A stretch of DNA of 64,000 nucleotides from contig CP126124.1 in the NCBI GenBank assembly GCA_030123545.1, positions 1,612,001 to 1,676,000 of the forward strand. Reading direction: 5' to 3'. Positions 45,476-53,975 of this stretch are shown piece by piece. The DNA comes from Burkholderiaceae bacterium. GTDB taxonomy: Bacteria > Pseudomonadota > Gammaproteobacteria > Burkholderiales > Burkholderiaceae_C. Made by a program: the position numbers and the translations under genes. Positions within the stretch are counted from its first letter, which is position 1; each line of letters begins with the position of its first letter. The notes beneath the pieces were generated by a model. It was not told the DNA's origin. It worked only from the letters and a program-made list of their open reading frames with translations, and searched no databases.

Positions 45476-45895
45476 ATGAGAATCGAAATCCCCGAAAAAA
45501 AGAAGTTCGTCTACGAGGCACGCATGTCGATCCGCTGGGGCGACATGGACGCGATGGGCCATCTGAACAACGCCAGCTATTTCCGCTTTCTGGAGACGGC
45601 GCGCATCGACTGGTTCCGTTCGCTCGGCTGCGAGCCGGATCCGTCCGGCGAAGGCATCGTGATCGTCAACGCGTTCTGCAGCTTCTACCGGCAGCTCGTC
45701 TATCCGGGCGACGTGCTGCTGAGGATGTACGTGAGCGATCCGGCGCGCACCACGTTCGAGAGCTGGGCCACGATGGAGCGCACCGACCTGCCGGGCGTGG
45801 TCCACGCGGCCGGCGGCGCGACCACGGTCTGGGTCGATTTCCACAAGCAGAAAGCGCTGCCGCTGCCGGACTGGCTGCGCGAGCTGGTCAGCTGA
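45476..45895 (+). CDS. Acyl-CoA thioesterase (4-hydroxybenzoyl-CoA thioesterase type)
   Basis: This 139-residue hotdog-fold protein has IRWGDMDAMGHLNNASYFRFLETAR, with the Asp of the 4HBT active site and the following GHLNN motif. It hydrolyses acyl-CoAs of unknown chain length. The ATG at 45476 was chosen although a 60-bp repeat lies immediately upstream and leaves no clear Shine-Dalgarno sequence; an in-frame TTG 27 bp earlier would place nine repeat-derived residues at the N-terminus. Confidence 0.88.
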   Translation: MRIEIPEKKKFVYEARMSIRWGDMDAMGHLNNASYFRFLETARIDWFRSLGCEPDPSGEGIVIVNAFCSFYRQLVYPGDVLLRMYVSDPARTTFESWATMERTDLPGVVHAAGGATTVWVDFHKQKALPLPDWLRELVS

Positions 45896-45928
45896 CGTTG
45901 CCCGAGCGCGGCGCGCAGCACGCGCGCA

Positions 45929-45958
45929 TTGACAGCCTTCGCTCACGCGCAGTATGCT
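45929..45958 (+). promoter_or_regulatory. Sigma-70 promoter, probably for mgtA
   Basis: A perfect -35 TTGACA (45929-45934), an 18-bp spacer and TATGCT (45953-45958, 4 of 6 consensus) lie about 380 bp before mgtA. No other gene starts in between, so it would give mgtA a long untranslated leader. Confidence 0.6.
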
Positions 45959-46339
45959 CGACAGGTTTCAACCAACGGAGAATTCCGCTTTGGGCACAAG
46001 TTCCAGCGACAGTCCTCGACCTTGGGTCGACACCACTGCCTGAGCGGCCGCCCGGAATCCTCGTCTTCCGCCGCATCCGCGTCAGGCTTGCGGTGTCCTT
46101 GGCCGGTGAGCACCGGCCGCTCCTGATCGATTCTGTCCTGTCGTCGCGCGCCGGCTGCGCCCCGACCCGGGCGCGACCGCACGCGCTTGATGCTTCGCGC
46201 GCCGGCACCAGCCGGCATCGTATCGGCCTGCTCCATCGGCGGCCAGTTCGATGCTGGCGCGCGGCCGCCGTCGCGTCGCCGCGGCCATGAACTTGTGCGT
46301 TGATTGCGGATCAGTGCCGACAACGCCGGGAGTGGTCGC
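45959..46339 (+). other. Long mgtA leader region, no protein gene recognised
   Basis: About 380 bp lie between the promoter and mgtA. It holds a 7-bp GC stem with a 4-nt loop (46101-46118), another potential stem near 46198-46215, and a possible 17-codon leader frame (TTG at 45990 to stop at 46043, with GGAG upstream) whose middle reads SPRPW. Enteric mgtA has a Mg-sensing leader with a Pro-rich leader peptide; I see no clear M-box here. Regulation by the leader is inferred. Confidence 0.35.
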
Positions 46340-49105
46340 ATGAACCTCATTCTGAAAAGCCTGTTCGTATCGTTCCTGCGCACGCGGCACACGATGCGCC
46401 ATTTCCGCCGGCTGCTGATCCCGGATTCGCTCGGGGTTGCGGCGGTGCGGCGCGGCGGCGTCCCCGACGACCTGTCGCGCGAACTCACGCAGGCGGCCGA
46501 CGACGACGCGACCACGCTGCTCGCGCGGCTGCATTCGCACGAGAGCGGTCTGAGCGAGGCCGAGGTCGAGGTGATCACCGAGCGCGTCGGGCCGAACGAG
46601 GTCGAGCACGAGAAGCCGCTGCGCTGGTGGCAGCACCTGTGGCATTGCTACCGGAACCCGTTCAACCTGTTGTTGACGCTGCTGGCGATCGTGTCGTACG
46701 CGACCGACGACATGCCGGGCACGGTCGTGATCGGAACGATGGTCGTGCTCTCCACGCTGATCCGCTTCGTGCAGGAGGGTCGCTCGAACCGGGCGGCCGA
46801 GCGGCTGAAGGAGATGGTCAGCAACACCTCGACCGTGATCCGGCGCGACGTCGCCGCCGAGGTGGTCGAAGTCACCGAGCGCTACTTGGAAGTCGCGCCG
46901 CACCTGCGCCCGCCGACTCGCGTCGAGGTGCCGATCAAGGCGCTGGTGCCGGGCGAACTGGTCGTGCTGTCGGCCGGCGACATGATCCCGGCCGATTGCC
47001 GCGTGCTGCAGGCCAAGGACCTGTTCGTGAGCCAGGCGGCGATGACTGGTGAATCGCTGCCGGTCGAGAAATTTCCCGATCGCCGCGGCGCCCCCACATG
47101 CAACCCGCTCGAGTTCAGCAACCTGCTGTTCATGGGCACGAACGTGGTGTCGGGCTCGGCCACCGCGGTGGTCGTCACCACCGGCAACCGCACCTACTTC
47201 GGCGCGCTGGCGACGCGCGTGACCGCCGCCGATCGCACGACCACCTCGTTCCAGGCCGGCGTCAACAGCGTGAGCTGGCTGCTGATCCGCTTCGCTGTCG
47301 TGATGGTGCCGGTGGTGCTGCTGATCAACGGCTTCACCAAGGGCGACTGGACCGAAGCGTTCCTGTTCGCGCTGTCGGTCGCGGTCGGCCTCACGCCCGA
47401 GATGCTGCCGATGATCGTGACCTCGACGTTGGCCAAGGGCGCGGTGATCCTCTCGCGTCAGAAGGTGATCGTCAAAAGGCTGGACGCGATCCAGAACTTC
47501 GGCGCGATGAACGTCCTCTGTACCGACAAGACCGGCACGCTGACGCAGGACAAGATTTTCCTGGAACGGCACACCGACGTGTTCGGCCAGGACTCGGACG
47601 ACGTGCTGAAGTACGCGTATCTGAACAGCTACTACCAGACCGGGCTGAAGAACCTGCTGGACCGTGCGGTGCTCGACCACGCCGGCCTGCAGGCCGAGCT
47701 CAAGCTCGCGCAGGACTACCAGAAGGTCGACGAGATCCCGTTCGACTTCGAGCGCCGGCGCATGTCGGTCGTGGTGTCGGAGAAGCGCCACCACCACGAG
47801 CTGATCTGCAAGGGCGCGGTCGAGGAAATCCTCGCCGCCTGCACCCGGGTGCAGGTCGACGGGCACGACCTGTTGCTCGACGAAACCATGCTCGAGCGGG
47901 TGCGCAGCGTGACCGCCGATCTGAACGAGCAGGGCCTGCGCGTGGTCGCGGTCGCGATGAAGGAGGTGCCGCCGGACAAATCCACCTACGCGATCGCCGA
48001 CGAGGCCGAGTTGACGCTGATCGGCTACATCGCGTTCCTCGATCCGCCGAAGGAATCGACCGCGCCGGCGCTGAAAGCCTTGACCGAGCACGGGGTCGCG
48101 GTCAAGGTGCTGACCGGCGACAACGAACTGGTGACGGCGAAGATCTGCCGCGAGGTCGGGCTGCCGTTCGAGCGCGTGATCCTGGGCCAGCAGCTCGACG
48201 ATGTCGACGACGCGGCGCTGGCCGCGACGGTCGAGCGCTACAACGTGTTCGCCAAGCTCACGCCGCTGCACAAGGAGCGCATCGTGCGCACGCTGCGTGC
48301 CGGCGGCCACGTGGTCGGCTTCATGGGCGACGGCATCAACGACGCGCCGGCGCTGCGCGCGGCCGACATCGGCATCTCGGTCGACAGCGCGGTCGACATC
48401 GCGAAGGAGGCGGCCGACATCATCATGCTGGAGAAGAGCCTGATGGTGCTCGAAGAAGGCGTGCTCGAAGGGCGCAAGACCTTCTGCAACATGCTCAAGT
48501 ACATCCGCATGACGGCGAGCTCGAACTTCGGCAACGTGTTCTCGGTGCTGATCGCCAGCGCGTTCCTGCCGTTCCTGCCGATGCTGCCGCTGCAGCTGCT
48601 GATGCAGAACCTGCTGTACGACATTTCGCAGATCGCGATTCCGTTCGACAACGTCGACGACGACCTGGTGCGCTATCCGCTGAAATGGAACCCGGGCGAC
48701 ATCGGCCGCTTCATGGTGTTCTTCGGCCCGACCAGCTCGGTGTTCGACGTGGTCACGTTCTGCCTGATGTGGTTCGTGTTCCATGCGACCACGCCCGAGC
48801 AGCAGTCGCTGTTCCAGTCCGGCTGGTTCGTCGTGGGGCTGCTCACGCAGACGCTGATCGTGCACATGATCCGCACGCCCAAGCTGCCGTTCATCCAGAG
48901 CCGCGCCGCCGGGCCGCTGACGGTGATGACGCTGTTCATCATGGCGATCGGCATCTTCCTGCCAATGGGGCCGCTGGCCGACTACTTCAAGCTGACCGCG
49001 CTGCCGCTGGGGTACTTCCCGTTCATGATCGGGATCGTGATCTGCTACATGCTGCTGACGCAGGCGATGAAGGCGTTCTACACGCGCCGATTCGGATGGC
49101 AATAG
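46340..49105 (+). CDS. mgtA: Magnesium-translocating P-type ATPase
   Basis: This 921-residue P3B-type ATPase imports Mg into the cytoplasm. Features in order are a soluble N-terminus, membrane helices M1/M2 near 95-135, AMTGESLPVEK in the A-domain, GLTPEMLPMIVTSTLAKGA in M4 (the family's ion-site motif), the phosphorylation site DKTGTLT with Asp396, the hinge VLTGDN and MGDGINDAPALRAADIG, then M5-M10. Length is typical. The ATG at 46340 was preferred to an upstream start at 46304. A long leader precedes it. Confidence 0.96.
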   Translation: MNLILKSLFVSFLRTRHTMRHFRRLLIPDSLGVAAVRRGGVPDDLSRELTQAADDDATTLLARLHSHESGLSEAEVEVITERVGPNEVEHEKPLRWWQHLWHCYRNPFNLLLTLLAIVSYATDDMPGTVVIGTMVVLSTLIRFVQEGRSNRAAERLKEMVSNTSTVIRRDVAAEVVEVTERYLEVAPHLRPPTRVEVPIKALVPGELVVLSAGDMIPADCRVLQAKDLFVSQAAMTGESLPVEKFPDRRGAPTCNPLEFSNLLFMGTNVVSGSATAVVVTTGNRTYFGALATRVTAADRTTTSFQAGVNSVSWLLIRFAVVMVPVVLLINGFTKGDWTEAFLFALSVAVGLTPEMLPMIVTSTLAKGAVILSRQKVIVKRLDAIQNFGAMNVLCTDKTGTLTQDKIFLERHTDVFGQDSDDVLKYAYLNSYYQTGLKNLLDRAVLDHAGLQAELKLAQDYQKVDEIPFDFERRRMSVVVSEKRHHHELICKGAVEEILAACTRVQVDGHDLLLDETMLERVRSVTADLNEQGLRVVAVAMKEVPPDKSTYAIADEAELTLIGYIAFLDPPKESTAPALKALTEHGVAVKVLTGDNELVTAKICREVGLPFERVILGQQLDDVDDAALAATVERYNVFAKLTPLHKERIVRTLRAGGHVVGFMGDGINDAPALRAADIGISVDSAVDIAKEAADIIMLEKSLMVLEEGVLEGRKTFCNMLKYIRMTASSNFGNVFSVLIASAFLPFLPMLPLQLLMQNLLYDISQIAIPFDNVDDDLVRYPLKWNPGDIGRFMVFFGPTSSVFDVVTFCLMWFVFHATTPEQQSLFQSGWFVVGLLTQTLIVHMIRTPKLPFIQSRAAGPLTVMTLFIMAIGIFLPMGPLADYFKLTALPLGYFPFMIGIVICYMLLTQAMKAFYTRRFGWQ

Positions 49106-49139
49106 GGCGCCGACATGGGGTTCGACCTGATTTTCGAAC

Positions 49140-49199
49140 AAAATCAGGCTACAGCCGGCATCAGTCGTTCGTAGTGCGCTACTGAAATAATAGCTACGT
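49140..49199 (+). repeat. 60-bp dispersed repeat, copy 7
   Basis: It begins AAAATCAGGCTACAGCC and contains GCTACTGAAATAATAGCT, a near-perfect dyad. One base is inserted in the left half. It lies between convergent mgtA and the peroxidase-related gene, overlapping the latter's last codons. Confidence 0.7.
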
Positions 49200-49784
49200 C
49201 TTCTGCCGCGGCACGCGACCCATCAGGTAGAACTCGGGGTTCGGCAGCATGTTCGAGAAGCTCGCGAGCCGGTTCGACAGGCCGAAGAACGCGGTGATCG
49301 CGGCGATGTCCCAGATGTCCTCGTCCGAGAAGCCGTGCGCGTGCAGTGGCGCGAAGTCCTCTTCGCCCAGCTCGTGCGAGCGCAGGCAGACCTTCATCGC
49401 GAAATCCAGCATCGCGCGCTGGCGCGGCGTGATGTCGGCCTTGCGGTAGTTCGTCGCCACCTGATCCGCGACCTGCGGCTTTTTCTCGTAGATGCGCAAG
49501 AGCGCGCCGTGCGCGACCACGCAATACAGGCAGCCGTTTGCGGCGCTCGTCGTCACCACGATCATCTCGCGGTCGCCCTTGGTGAGGCCGCTATCGCGGC
49601 CCGCCGTCTCGGGCTCCATCAGCGCGTCGTGGTAGGCGAAGAACGCGCGCCACTCGGCCGGGCGGCGCGCCAGCGCGAGGAACACGTTCGGCACGAAGCC
49701 GGCTTTTTCCTGCACCTGCAGCACCTTGGCGCGGATGTCGTCGGGTAGGTCCTTGATGGCGGCGGCGGGGTAGCGGTCGGTCAT
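49194..49784 (-). CDS. Peroxidase-related enzyme, carboxymuconolactone decarboxylase/AhpD-like fold
   Basis: This 196-residue protein has the AhpD-type CxxC: NGCLYCVVAHGALL with Cys85 and Cys88 and a following His. The N-terminal FVPNVFLALARRPAEW and the C-terminal SNMLPNPEFYLMGRVPR match the uncharacterised peroxidase-related subfamily. It probably reduces peroxides or handles thiols, but this is inferred from the fold. It converges with mgtA. The stop codon sits at the edge of a 60-bp repeat. Confidence 0.9.
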   Translation of the reverse strand: MTDRYPAAAIKDLPDDIRAKVLQVQEKAGFVPNVFLALARRPAEWRAFFAYHDALMEPETAGRDSGLTKGDREMIVVTTSAANGCLYCVVAHGALLRIYEKKPQVADQVATNYRKADITPRQRAMLDFAMKVCLRSHELGEEDFAPLHAHGFSDEDIWDIAAITAFFGLSNRLASFSNMLPNPEFYLMGRVPRQKT

Positions 49785-50004
49785 GGCGAGGTCTCCAAAA
49801 AGCGTCGGGCGATGCCGGCATCATAGGCGCGCAGGCTGTCGCCCAAATCGGTTCTGACATATCCCCGATCGCGCATGCGAGATCGAAGATTGAACTCCCG
49901 CAGGGCGGCGATACACAAACCGGCATGGCCCTGCGACCGGCATGTGCCTGCCGGTCCGACGTGTGCCTGCTAGTATTGCAACGTAGTCATCAAAGGAGAA
50001 CCGC

Positions 50005-50706
50005 GTGAACAAAATCTATCCATCGGCCGACGCGGCGCTCAAGGGCGTCGTCAAGGATGGCCAGCTATTGGCGGTCGGCGGGTTCGGGCTGTGCGGCATC
50101 CCGGAGGCGCTGATCCAGGCGCTGCACGACAGCGGCGTGAAGAACCTGACCTGCATCTCGAACAACGCCGGCGTCGACGGCTTCGGCCTGGGCAAGCTGC
50201 TCGAGACGCGGCAGATCAAGAAGATGATCGCCAGCTACGTCGGCGAGAACAAGGAGTTCGAGCGCCAGTTCCTCGCGAAGGAGCTCGAACTCGAATTCAC
50301 GCCGCAAGGCACGCTGGCCGAGAAGCTGCGCGCCGGCGGCGCCGGCATTCCGGCGTTCTTCACCCGCACCGGCGTCGGCACCGTGGTGGCCGAGGGCAAG
50401 GAAACGCGCGAATTCGACGGCCACACCTATCTGATGGAACGCTCGCTGGTGCCCGGCGTGTCGCTGGTCAAGGCCGCCGTGGCCGACAAGAGCGGCAACC
50501 TGCGCTTCAACCTGACCGCGCGCAACTTCAACCCGGCCTGCGCGATGGCGGGCAAGGTCTGCATCGTCGAGGTCGAGAAAATCGTCGAGATGGGCGAACT
50601 GGCGCCCGACGACGTGCATCTGCCCGGCATCTACGTGCACCGCATCGTGCTCAACGCCCATCCCGAGAAGCGCATCGAAAAGCGCACTCTCACCGAAGCC
50701 AAATGA
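50005..50706 (+). CDS. scoA: 3-oxoacid CoA-transferase subunit A
   Basis: This 233-residue alpha subunit of succinyl-CoA:3-ketoacid CoA-transferase has VGGFGLCGIPEALIQAL, ISNNAGVDGFGLGKLL, and TPQGTLAEKLRAGGAGIPAFFTRTGVGT. It activates acetoacetate using succinyl-CoA, linking ketone bodies or PHB breakdown to the TCA cycle. AAAGGAG lies before the ATG. The beta subunit follows after 51 bp. The 220-bp gap upstream contains no feature I could call. Confidence 0.95.
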   Translation: MNKIYPSADAALKGVVKDGQLLAVGGFGLCGIPEALIQALHDSGVKNLTCISNNAGVDGFGLGKLLETRQIKKMIASYVGENKEFERQFLAKELELEFTPQGTLAEKLRAGGAGIPAFFTRTGVGTVVAEGKETREFDGHTYLMERSLVPGVSLVKAAVADKSGNLRFNLTARNFNPACAMAGKVCIVEVEKIVEMGELAPDDVHLPGIYVHRIVLNAHPEKRIEKRTLTEAK

Positions 50707-50757
50707 TTTTGCGGGGCAGACCTTCAGCGCTGTCCCCAACCGAATAGGAGAACCGAC

Positions 50758-51396
50758 ATGGCCTGGACCCAAGATCAGATGGCCGCGCGCGCGGCGCAGG
50801 AACTGCAGGACGGCTTCTACGTCAACCTCGGCATCGGCATCCCGACGCTGGTGGCCAATCACACCGGCAAGAAAGAGGTGTGGCTGCAGTCCGAGAACGG
50901 CCTGCTCGGCATCGGCCCGTTCCCGACCGAGAAGCAGATCAACGCCGACCTGATCAACGCCGGCAAGCAGACCGTCACGACGATTCCCGGCTCGTCGATC
51001 TTCGGCAGCCACGACAGCTTCGCGATGATCCGCGGCGGCAAGATCAACCTGGCCATCCTCGGCGCGATGCAGGTCAGCGAGAAGGGCGACCTGGCGAACT
51101 GGATGATCCCGGGCAAGATGGTCAAGGGCATGGGCGGCGCGATGGACCTGGTCGGCGGCGTGCCGAAGGTGATCGTGCTGATGGAACACGTCGCGCGCAA
51201 GAAGGATGGCACGACCGATCTTAAGATCCTGCCGAATTGCACGCTGCCGCTCACCGGCGTCGGCGTGGTGCACATGATCATCACCGACCTCGGCGTGTTC
51301 GATGTCACGCCCAAGGGGCTGAAGGTGCGCGAACTGGCCGACGGCGTGACGTTCGACGAGGTGCAGGGCAAGACCGGCGTCAAGCTGCTGCAGTAG
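50758..51396 (+). CDS. scoB: 3-oxoacid CoA-transferase subunit B
   Basis: This 212-residue beta subunit has the catalytic Glu46 in QSENGLLGIGP, GIGIPTLVANH near the N-terminus, GAMQVSEKGDLANWMIPGKMVKGMGGAMDLV and NCTLPLTGVGVVHMIITDLGVF. It pairs with ScoA directly upstream. AGGAG precedes the ATG at 50758. This split enzyme is distinct from the fused YdiF-like protein at 8885-10876. Confidence 0.95.
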   Translation: MAWTQDQMAARAAQELQDGFYVNLGIGIPTLVANHTGKKEVWLQSENGLLGIGPFPTEKQINADLINAGKQTVTTIPGSSIFGSHDSFAMIRGGKINLAILGAMQVSEKGDLANWMIPGKMVKGMGGAMDLVGGVPKVIVLMEHVARKKDGTTDLKILPNCTLPLTGVGVVHMIITDLGVFDVTPKGLKVRELADGVTFDEVQGKTGVKLLQ

Positions 51397-51511
51397 CCGG
51401 CGCGTCCGGCTCGGCCGGCGTATTGCATCGTCGATCCGACATCGCTAAAGTCACTGCGGAGCGGCGGTCGACCGGACCGCCGCTGATTGATGCACCGCGA
51501 GGAGACACGCG

Positions 51512-52972
51512 ATGGAAATCCGCAACCCGTCCCCGGGCCTGTACAACGAAGACCTTGCGCCGGCGCGCGAGCGCAACTGGGGCGCGTTCAGCATCTTCAA
51601 CGTCTGGACCTCGGACGTGCACAGCCTGTGGGGCTACTACCTCGCGGCCAGCCTGTTCATGCTGTGCGGCAGCTTCGTCAACTTCATCCTGGCGATCGGC
51701 ATCGGTTCGCTGGTGATCTACGTGCTGATGAGCCTGATCGGTTACGCCGGCGCGAAGACCGGCGTGCCTTATCCGGTGCTGGCGCGCTCGTCGTTCGGCG
51801 TCTGGGGCGCGAACCTCGCGGCGATCGTGCGCGCGATCGTCGCCTGCTTCTGGTACGGCGCGCAGACCTCGGCCGCGTCGGGCGCGGTGGTCGCGCTGCT
51901 GGTGAGGAACGACGCGATCATGGCGTTCCACCAGCACAGCCACATGCTCGGCCATTCCACGCTCGACGTGATCTGCTACGTCGTGATCTGGGCGCTGCAA
52001 CTGTTGATCATCCAGAAGGGGATGGAGACGGTGCGCAGGTTCCAGGACTGGGCCGGCCCGGCCGTCTGGGTCGCGATGCTGGTGCTGGCGATCTGGCTCG
52101 CCGTGAAGGCCGGCGGCCTCTCGTTCTTCGACAACAGCATCCCGATGGACGTGCTGCTGGAGAAGACCAAGGATGTCGGCATCAGCGGCCAGCCGGGCAC
52201 GTTCTGGGCGCTGATGGCGGTCGGCGCGACCTGGGTCACCTACTTCGCCGCGCTGTACCTGAACTTCTGCGACTTCTCACGCTTTGCGAAGAACCGCGAA
52301 GCGGTGACCCGGGGCAACCTGTGGGGCCTGCCGGTGAACCTGATCGCGTTCTCGCTGGTTGCCGGCATCACGACGATCGCCGCGTACAAGGTGTACGGCG
52401 AGGTGCTGCTGCACCCGGACGAGATCTCGGCCAAGTTCGACAGCTGGGTGCTCGCGGGAATTGCCGCGCTGACCTTCGCGGTCGCGACGCTGGGCATCAA
52501 CGTGGTGGCGAACTTCGTGTCGGCCGCGTTCGACATCTCGAACGTGTTCCCGAAGGCGATCAGCTTCAAGAAGGGCGGCTACATCGCCGCGCTGATCGCG
52601 CTGGTGCTGTACCCGTTCGCGCCGTGGGAAGGCGGTGCCGCGCATTTCGTGAACGCGATCGGCTCGGTGATGGGCCCGCTGCTGGGCGTGATCCTGACCG
52701 ACTACTACCTGGTGGCCAAGGGCCAGGTGAACGTGCCGGCGCTGTACCAGGAGCACGGCGAGTACCGTTACGAGGGCGGCTGGAACGTGAACGCGCTGGT
52801 CGCGACCGGCATCGGTGCGGTGTTTTCGACCATCCTGCCGACCTTCACCGATCTGCTGCCGTCGTGGTGGGGCATCTACGGCTGGTTCTTCGGCGTGGTG
52901 ATCGGCGCGGTCGTGTACCTCGTGATGGCCACGCTGCGGCCGCGCCGGGTGGCGATGCGCGCGCCGGCCTGA
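51512..52972 (+). CDS. NCS1 family nucleobase:cation symporter
   Basis: This 486-residue transporter has twelve membrane helices. The NCS1 signature is RNWGAFSIFNVWTSDVHSLWGYYL near residue 20, followed by GVPYPVLARSSFGVWGANLAAIVRA with the substrate-site segment, and GTFWALMAVGATWVTYFAALYLNFCDFSRF. Members import cytosine, uracil, allantoin, hydantoin or similar with Na or H. No purine/pyrimidine catabolic gene is adjacent, so the substrate is open. A GAGGAGA precedes the ATG. Confidence 0.92.
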   Translation: MEIRNPSPGLYNEDLAPARERNWGAFSIFNVWTSDVHSLWGYYLAASLFMLCGSFVNFILAIGIGSLVIYVLMSLIGYAGAKTGVPYPVLARSSFGVWGANLAAIVRAIVACFWYGAQTSAASGAVVALLVRNDAIMAFHQHSHMLGHSTLDVICYVVIWALQLLIIQKGMETVRRFQDWAGPAVWVAMLVLAIWLAVKAGGLSFFDNSIPMDVLLEKTKDVGISGQPGTFWALMAVGATWVTYFAALYLNFCDFSRFAKNREAVTRGNLWGLPVNLIAFSLVAGITTIAAYKVYGEVLLHPDEISAKFDSWVLAGIAALTFAVATLGINVVANFVSAAFDISNVFPKAISFKKGGYIAALIALVLYPFAPWEGGAAHFVNAIGSVMGPLLGVILTDYYLVAKGQVNVPALYQEHGEYRYEGGWNVNALVATGIGAVFSTILPTFTDLLPSWWGIYGWFFGVVIGAVVYLVMATLRPRRVAMRAPA

Positions 52973-53021
52973 GAAATAGCGGCGCCGCGGGTTCGGCCGG
53001 CGCCTTGCGCAGCCGGCCGGC

Positions 53022-53798
53022 TCAGCTCGCCTGCTGGTGCCGCGCGTAGATTTTCTGCATGCCGCCGATCCAGCGGTCGTAGTCCTGGCCCTTCGCCCTG
53101 AAATAGTCCAGCACTTGCGGGTGCGGCAGAATCAGGAACGTCTCGCCCTGCATCACCCGCGTCACCTCGTCTGCCACCTGCTCCGGCGTGAGGATGCCGT
53201 CCTGTCCCGCCGAGCCGCCGTCGCCCGGGACCATGCCCGAGCGCACCGCCTGCGGGCACAGGCATGACACCCGCACGCCGCGGCGCCCGTACGCAATGCG
53301 CAGCCACTCGGCGAACGCGAGCGCCGCGTGCTTGGTCACGCCGTACGGCGCGGACTCGACGATGTTGAGCAGGCCGGCGGCCGACGCGGTCACGATGAAG
53401 TAGCCCTCGCCGCGCGCGGCCATCTCGGGGACCACCGCGCGCGCGGCCCAGACATGGGCCATGCCGTGGATGCGCCACATGCTGTCCCATAGCGCGTCGT
53501 CGAGTTCGAAGCCGCCGGCGCGCCCGATGATGCCGGCGTTCGAGACGTAGACATCGACCTGCCCGAAGCGCCGGCGCGCCGCCTCGACCAGCGCCTGGAT
53601 GTCGGCTTCGCGGCCGACGTCGCAGCGCACCGCCAGCGCGGTGGGGCCGATGTCGCGGGCCAGCACCTCGGCCGGCGCGAGGTTCAGATCGGCCAGCACC
53701 ACGCCGCGCGCGCCGTCCGCCGCAAAGCGCTTCGCGATGCCGGTGCCGATGCCGCTGGCGGCGCCGGTGACGATCGCGACCTTGTTTCGTATGTCCAT
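53022..53798 (-). CDS. SDR family oxidoreductase
   Basis: This 258-residue protein contains TGAASGIG, the acidic residue after strand 2 (LADLNLAPAE, suggesting NAD), VSNAGI, Ser in IVTASAAG, the YGVTK pair, and an SDR-typical CLCPQAVRSGM. The C-terminal part around VLDYFRAKGQDYDRWIGGMQK is of the type seen in SDRs of aromatic or lipid metabolism, with substrate unknown. It converges with the NCS1 gene and is divergent from the copper operon across 178 bp. Confidence 0.9.
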   Translation of the reverse strand: MDIRNKVAIVTGAASGIGTGIAKRFAADGARGVVLADLNLAPAEVLARDIGPTALAVRCDVGREADIQALVEAARRRFGQVDVYVSNAGIIGRAGGFELDDALWDSMWRIHGMAHVWAARAVVPEMAARGEGYFIVTASAAGLLNIVESAPYGVTKHAALAFAEWLRIAYGRRGVRVSCLCPQAVRSGMVPGDGGSAGQDGILTPEQVADEVTRVMQGETFLILPHPQVLDYFRAKGQDYDRWIGGMQKIYARHQQAS

Positions 53799-53921
53799 TG
53801 CATGCTCCTGTGAGTCCAAAGTATCGGGCCTGGGCTTGTGCTGTGATGCCGCGTAAGCGACAGCAAGCCGGGGGTCAGCGGCCCCAAAAGGACCTTTCCC
53901 ACGGCAAGCGCGAATCAATGC

Positions 53922-53952
53922 TTGACCTTCCCATGGTGGAAAGGTCAACAAT
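53922..53952 (+). promoter_or_regulatory. CueR/MerR-type copper-responsive promoter
   Basis: A -35 TTGACC, a 19-bp spacer and a -10 AACAAT surround the dyad GACCTTCC...GGAAAGGTC (53924-53946). The long spacer and dyad match the E. coli copA promoter bound by CueR. An extra half-site GACCTTTCC lies at 53891-53899. No cueR-like gene is in the window, so regulation would be in trans. Confidence 0.8.
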
Positions 53953-53975
53953 GAGCGTGCAACAAAGGAATTGCC

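Noticed and set aside
45929..46126. A 65-codon frame in the mgtA leader
   Set aside because: It would start within the promoter, its composition is Ser-rich and not protein-like, and it has no ribosome-binding site.
46082..49141. A 1019-codon open frame antisense to mgtA
   Set aside because: It is His/Arg/Asp-rich shadow sequence opposite a fully motif-supported mgtA and extends into the leader without a start signal.
53811..53975. A possible small gene between the SDR gene and the copper ATPase (ATG at 53951)
   Set aside because: The ATG lies at the expected transcription start of the CueR-type promoter and its frame has no codon pattern or homologous motif.
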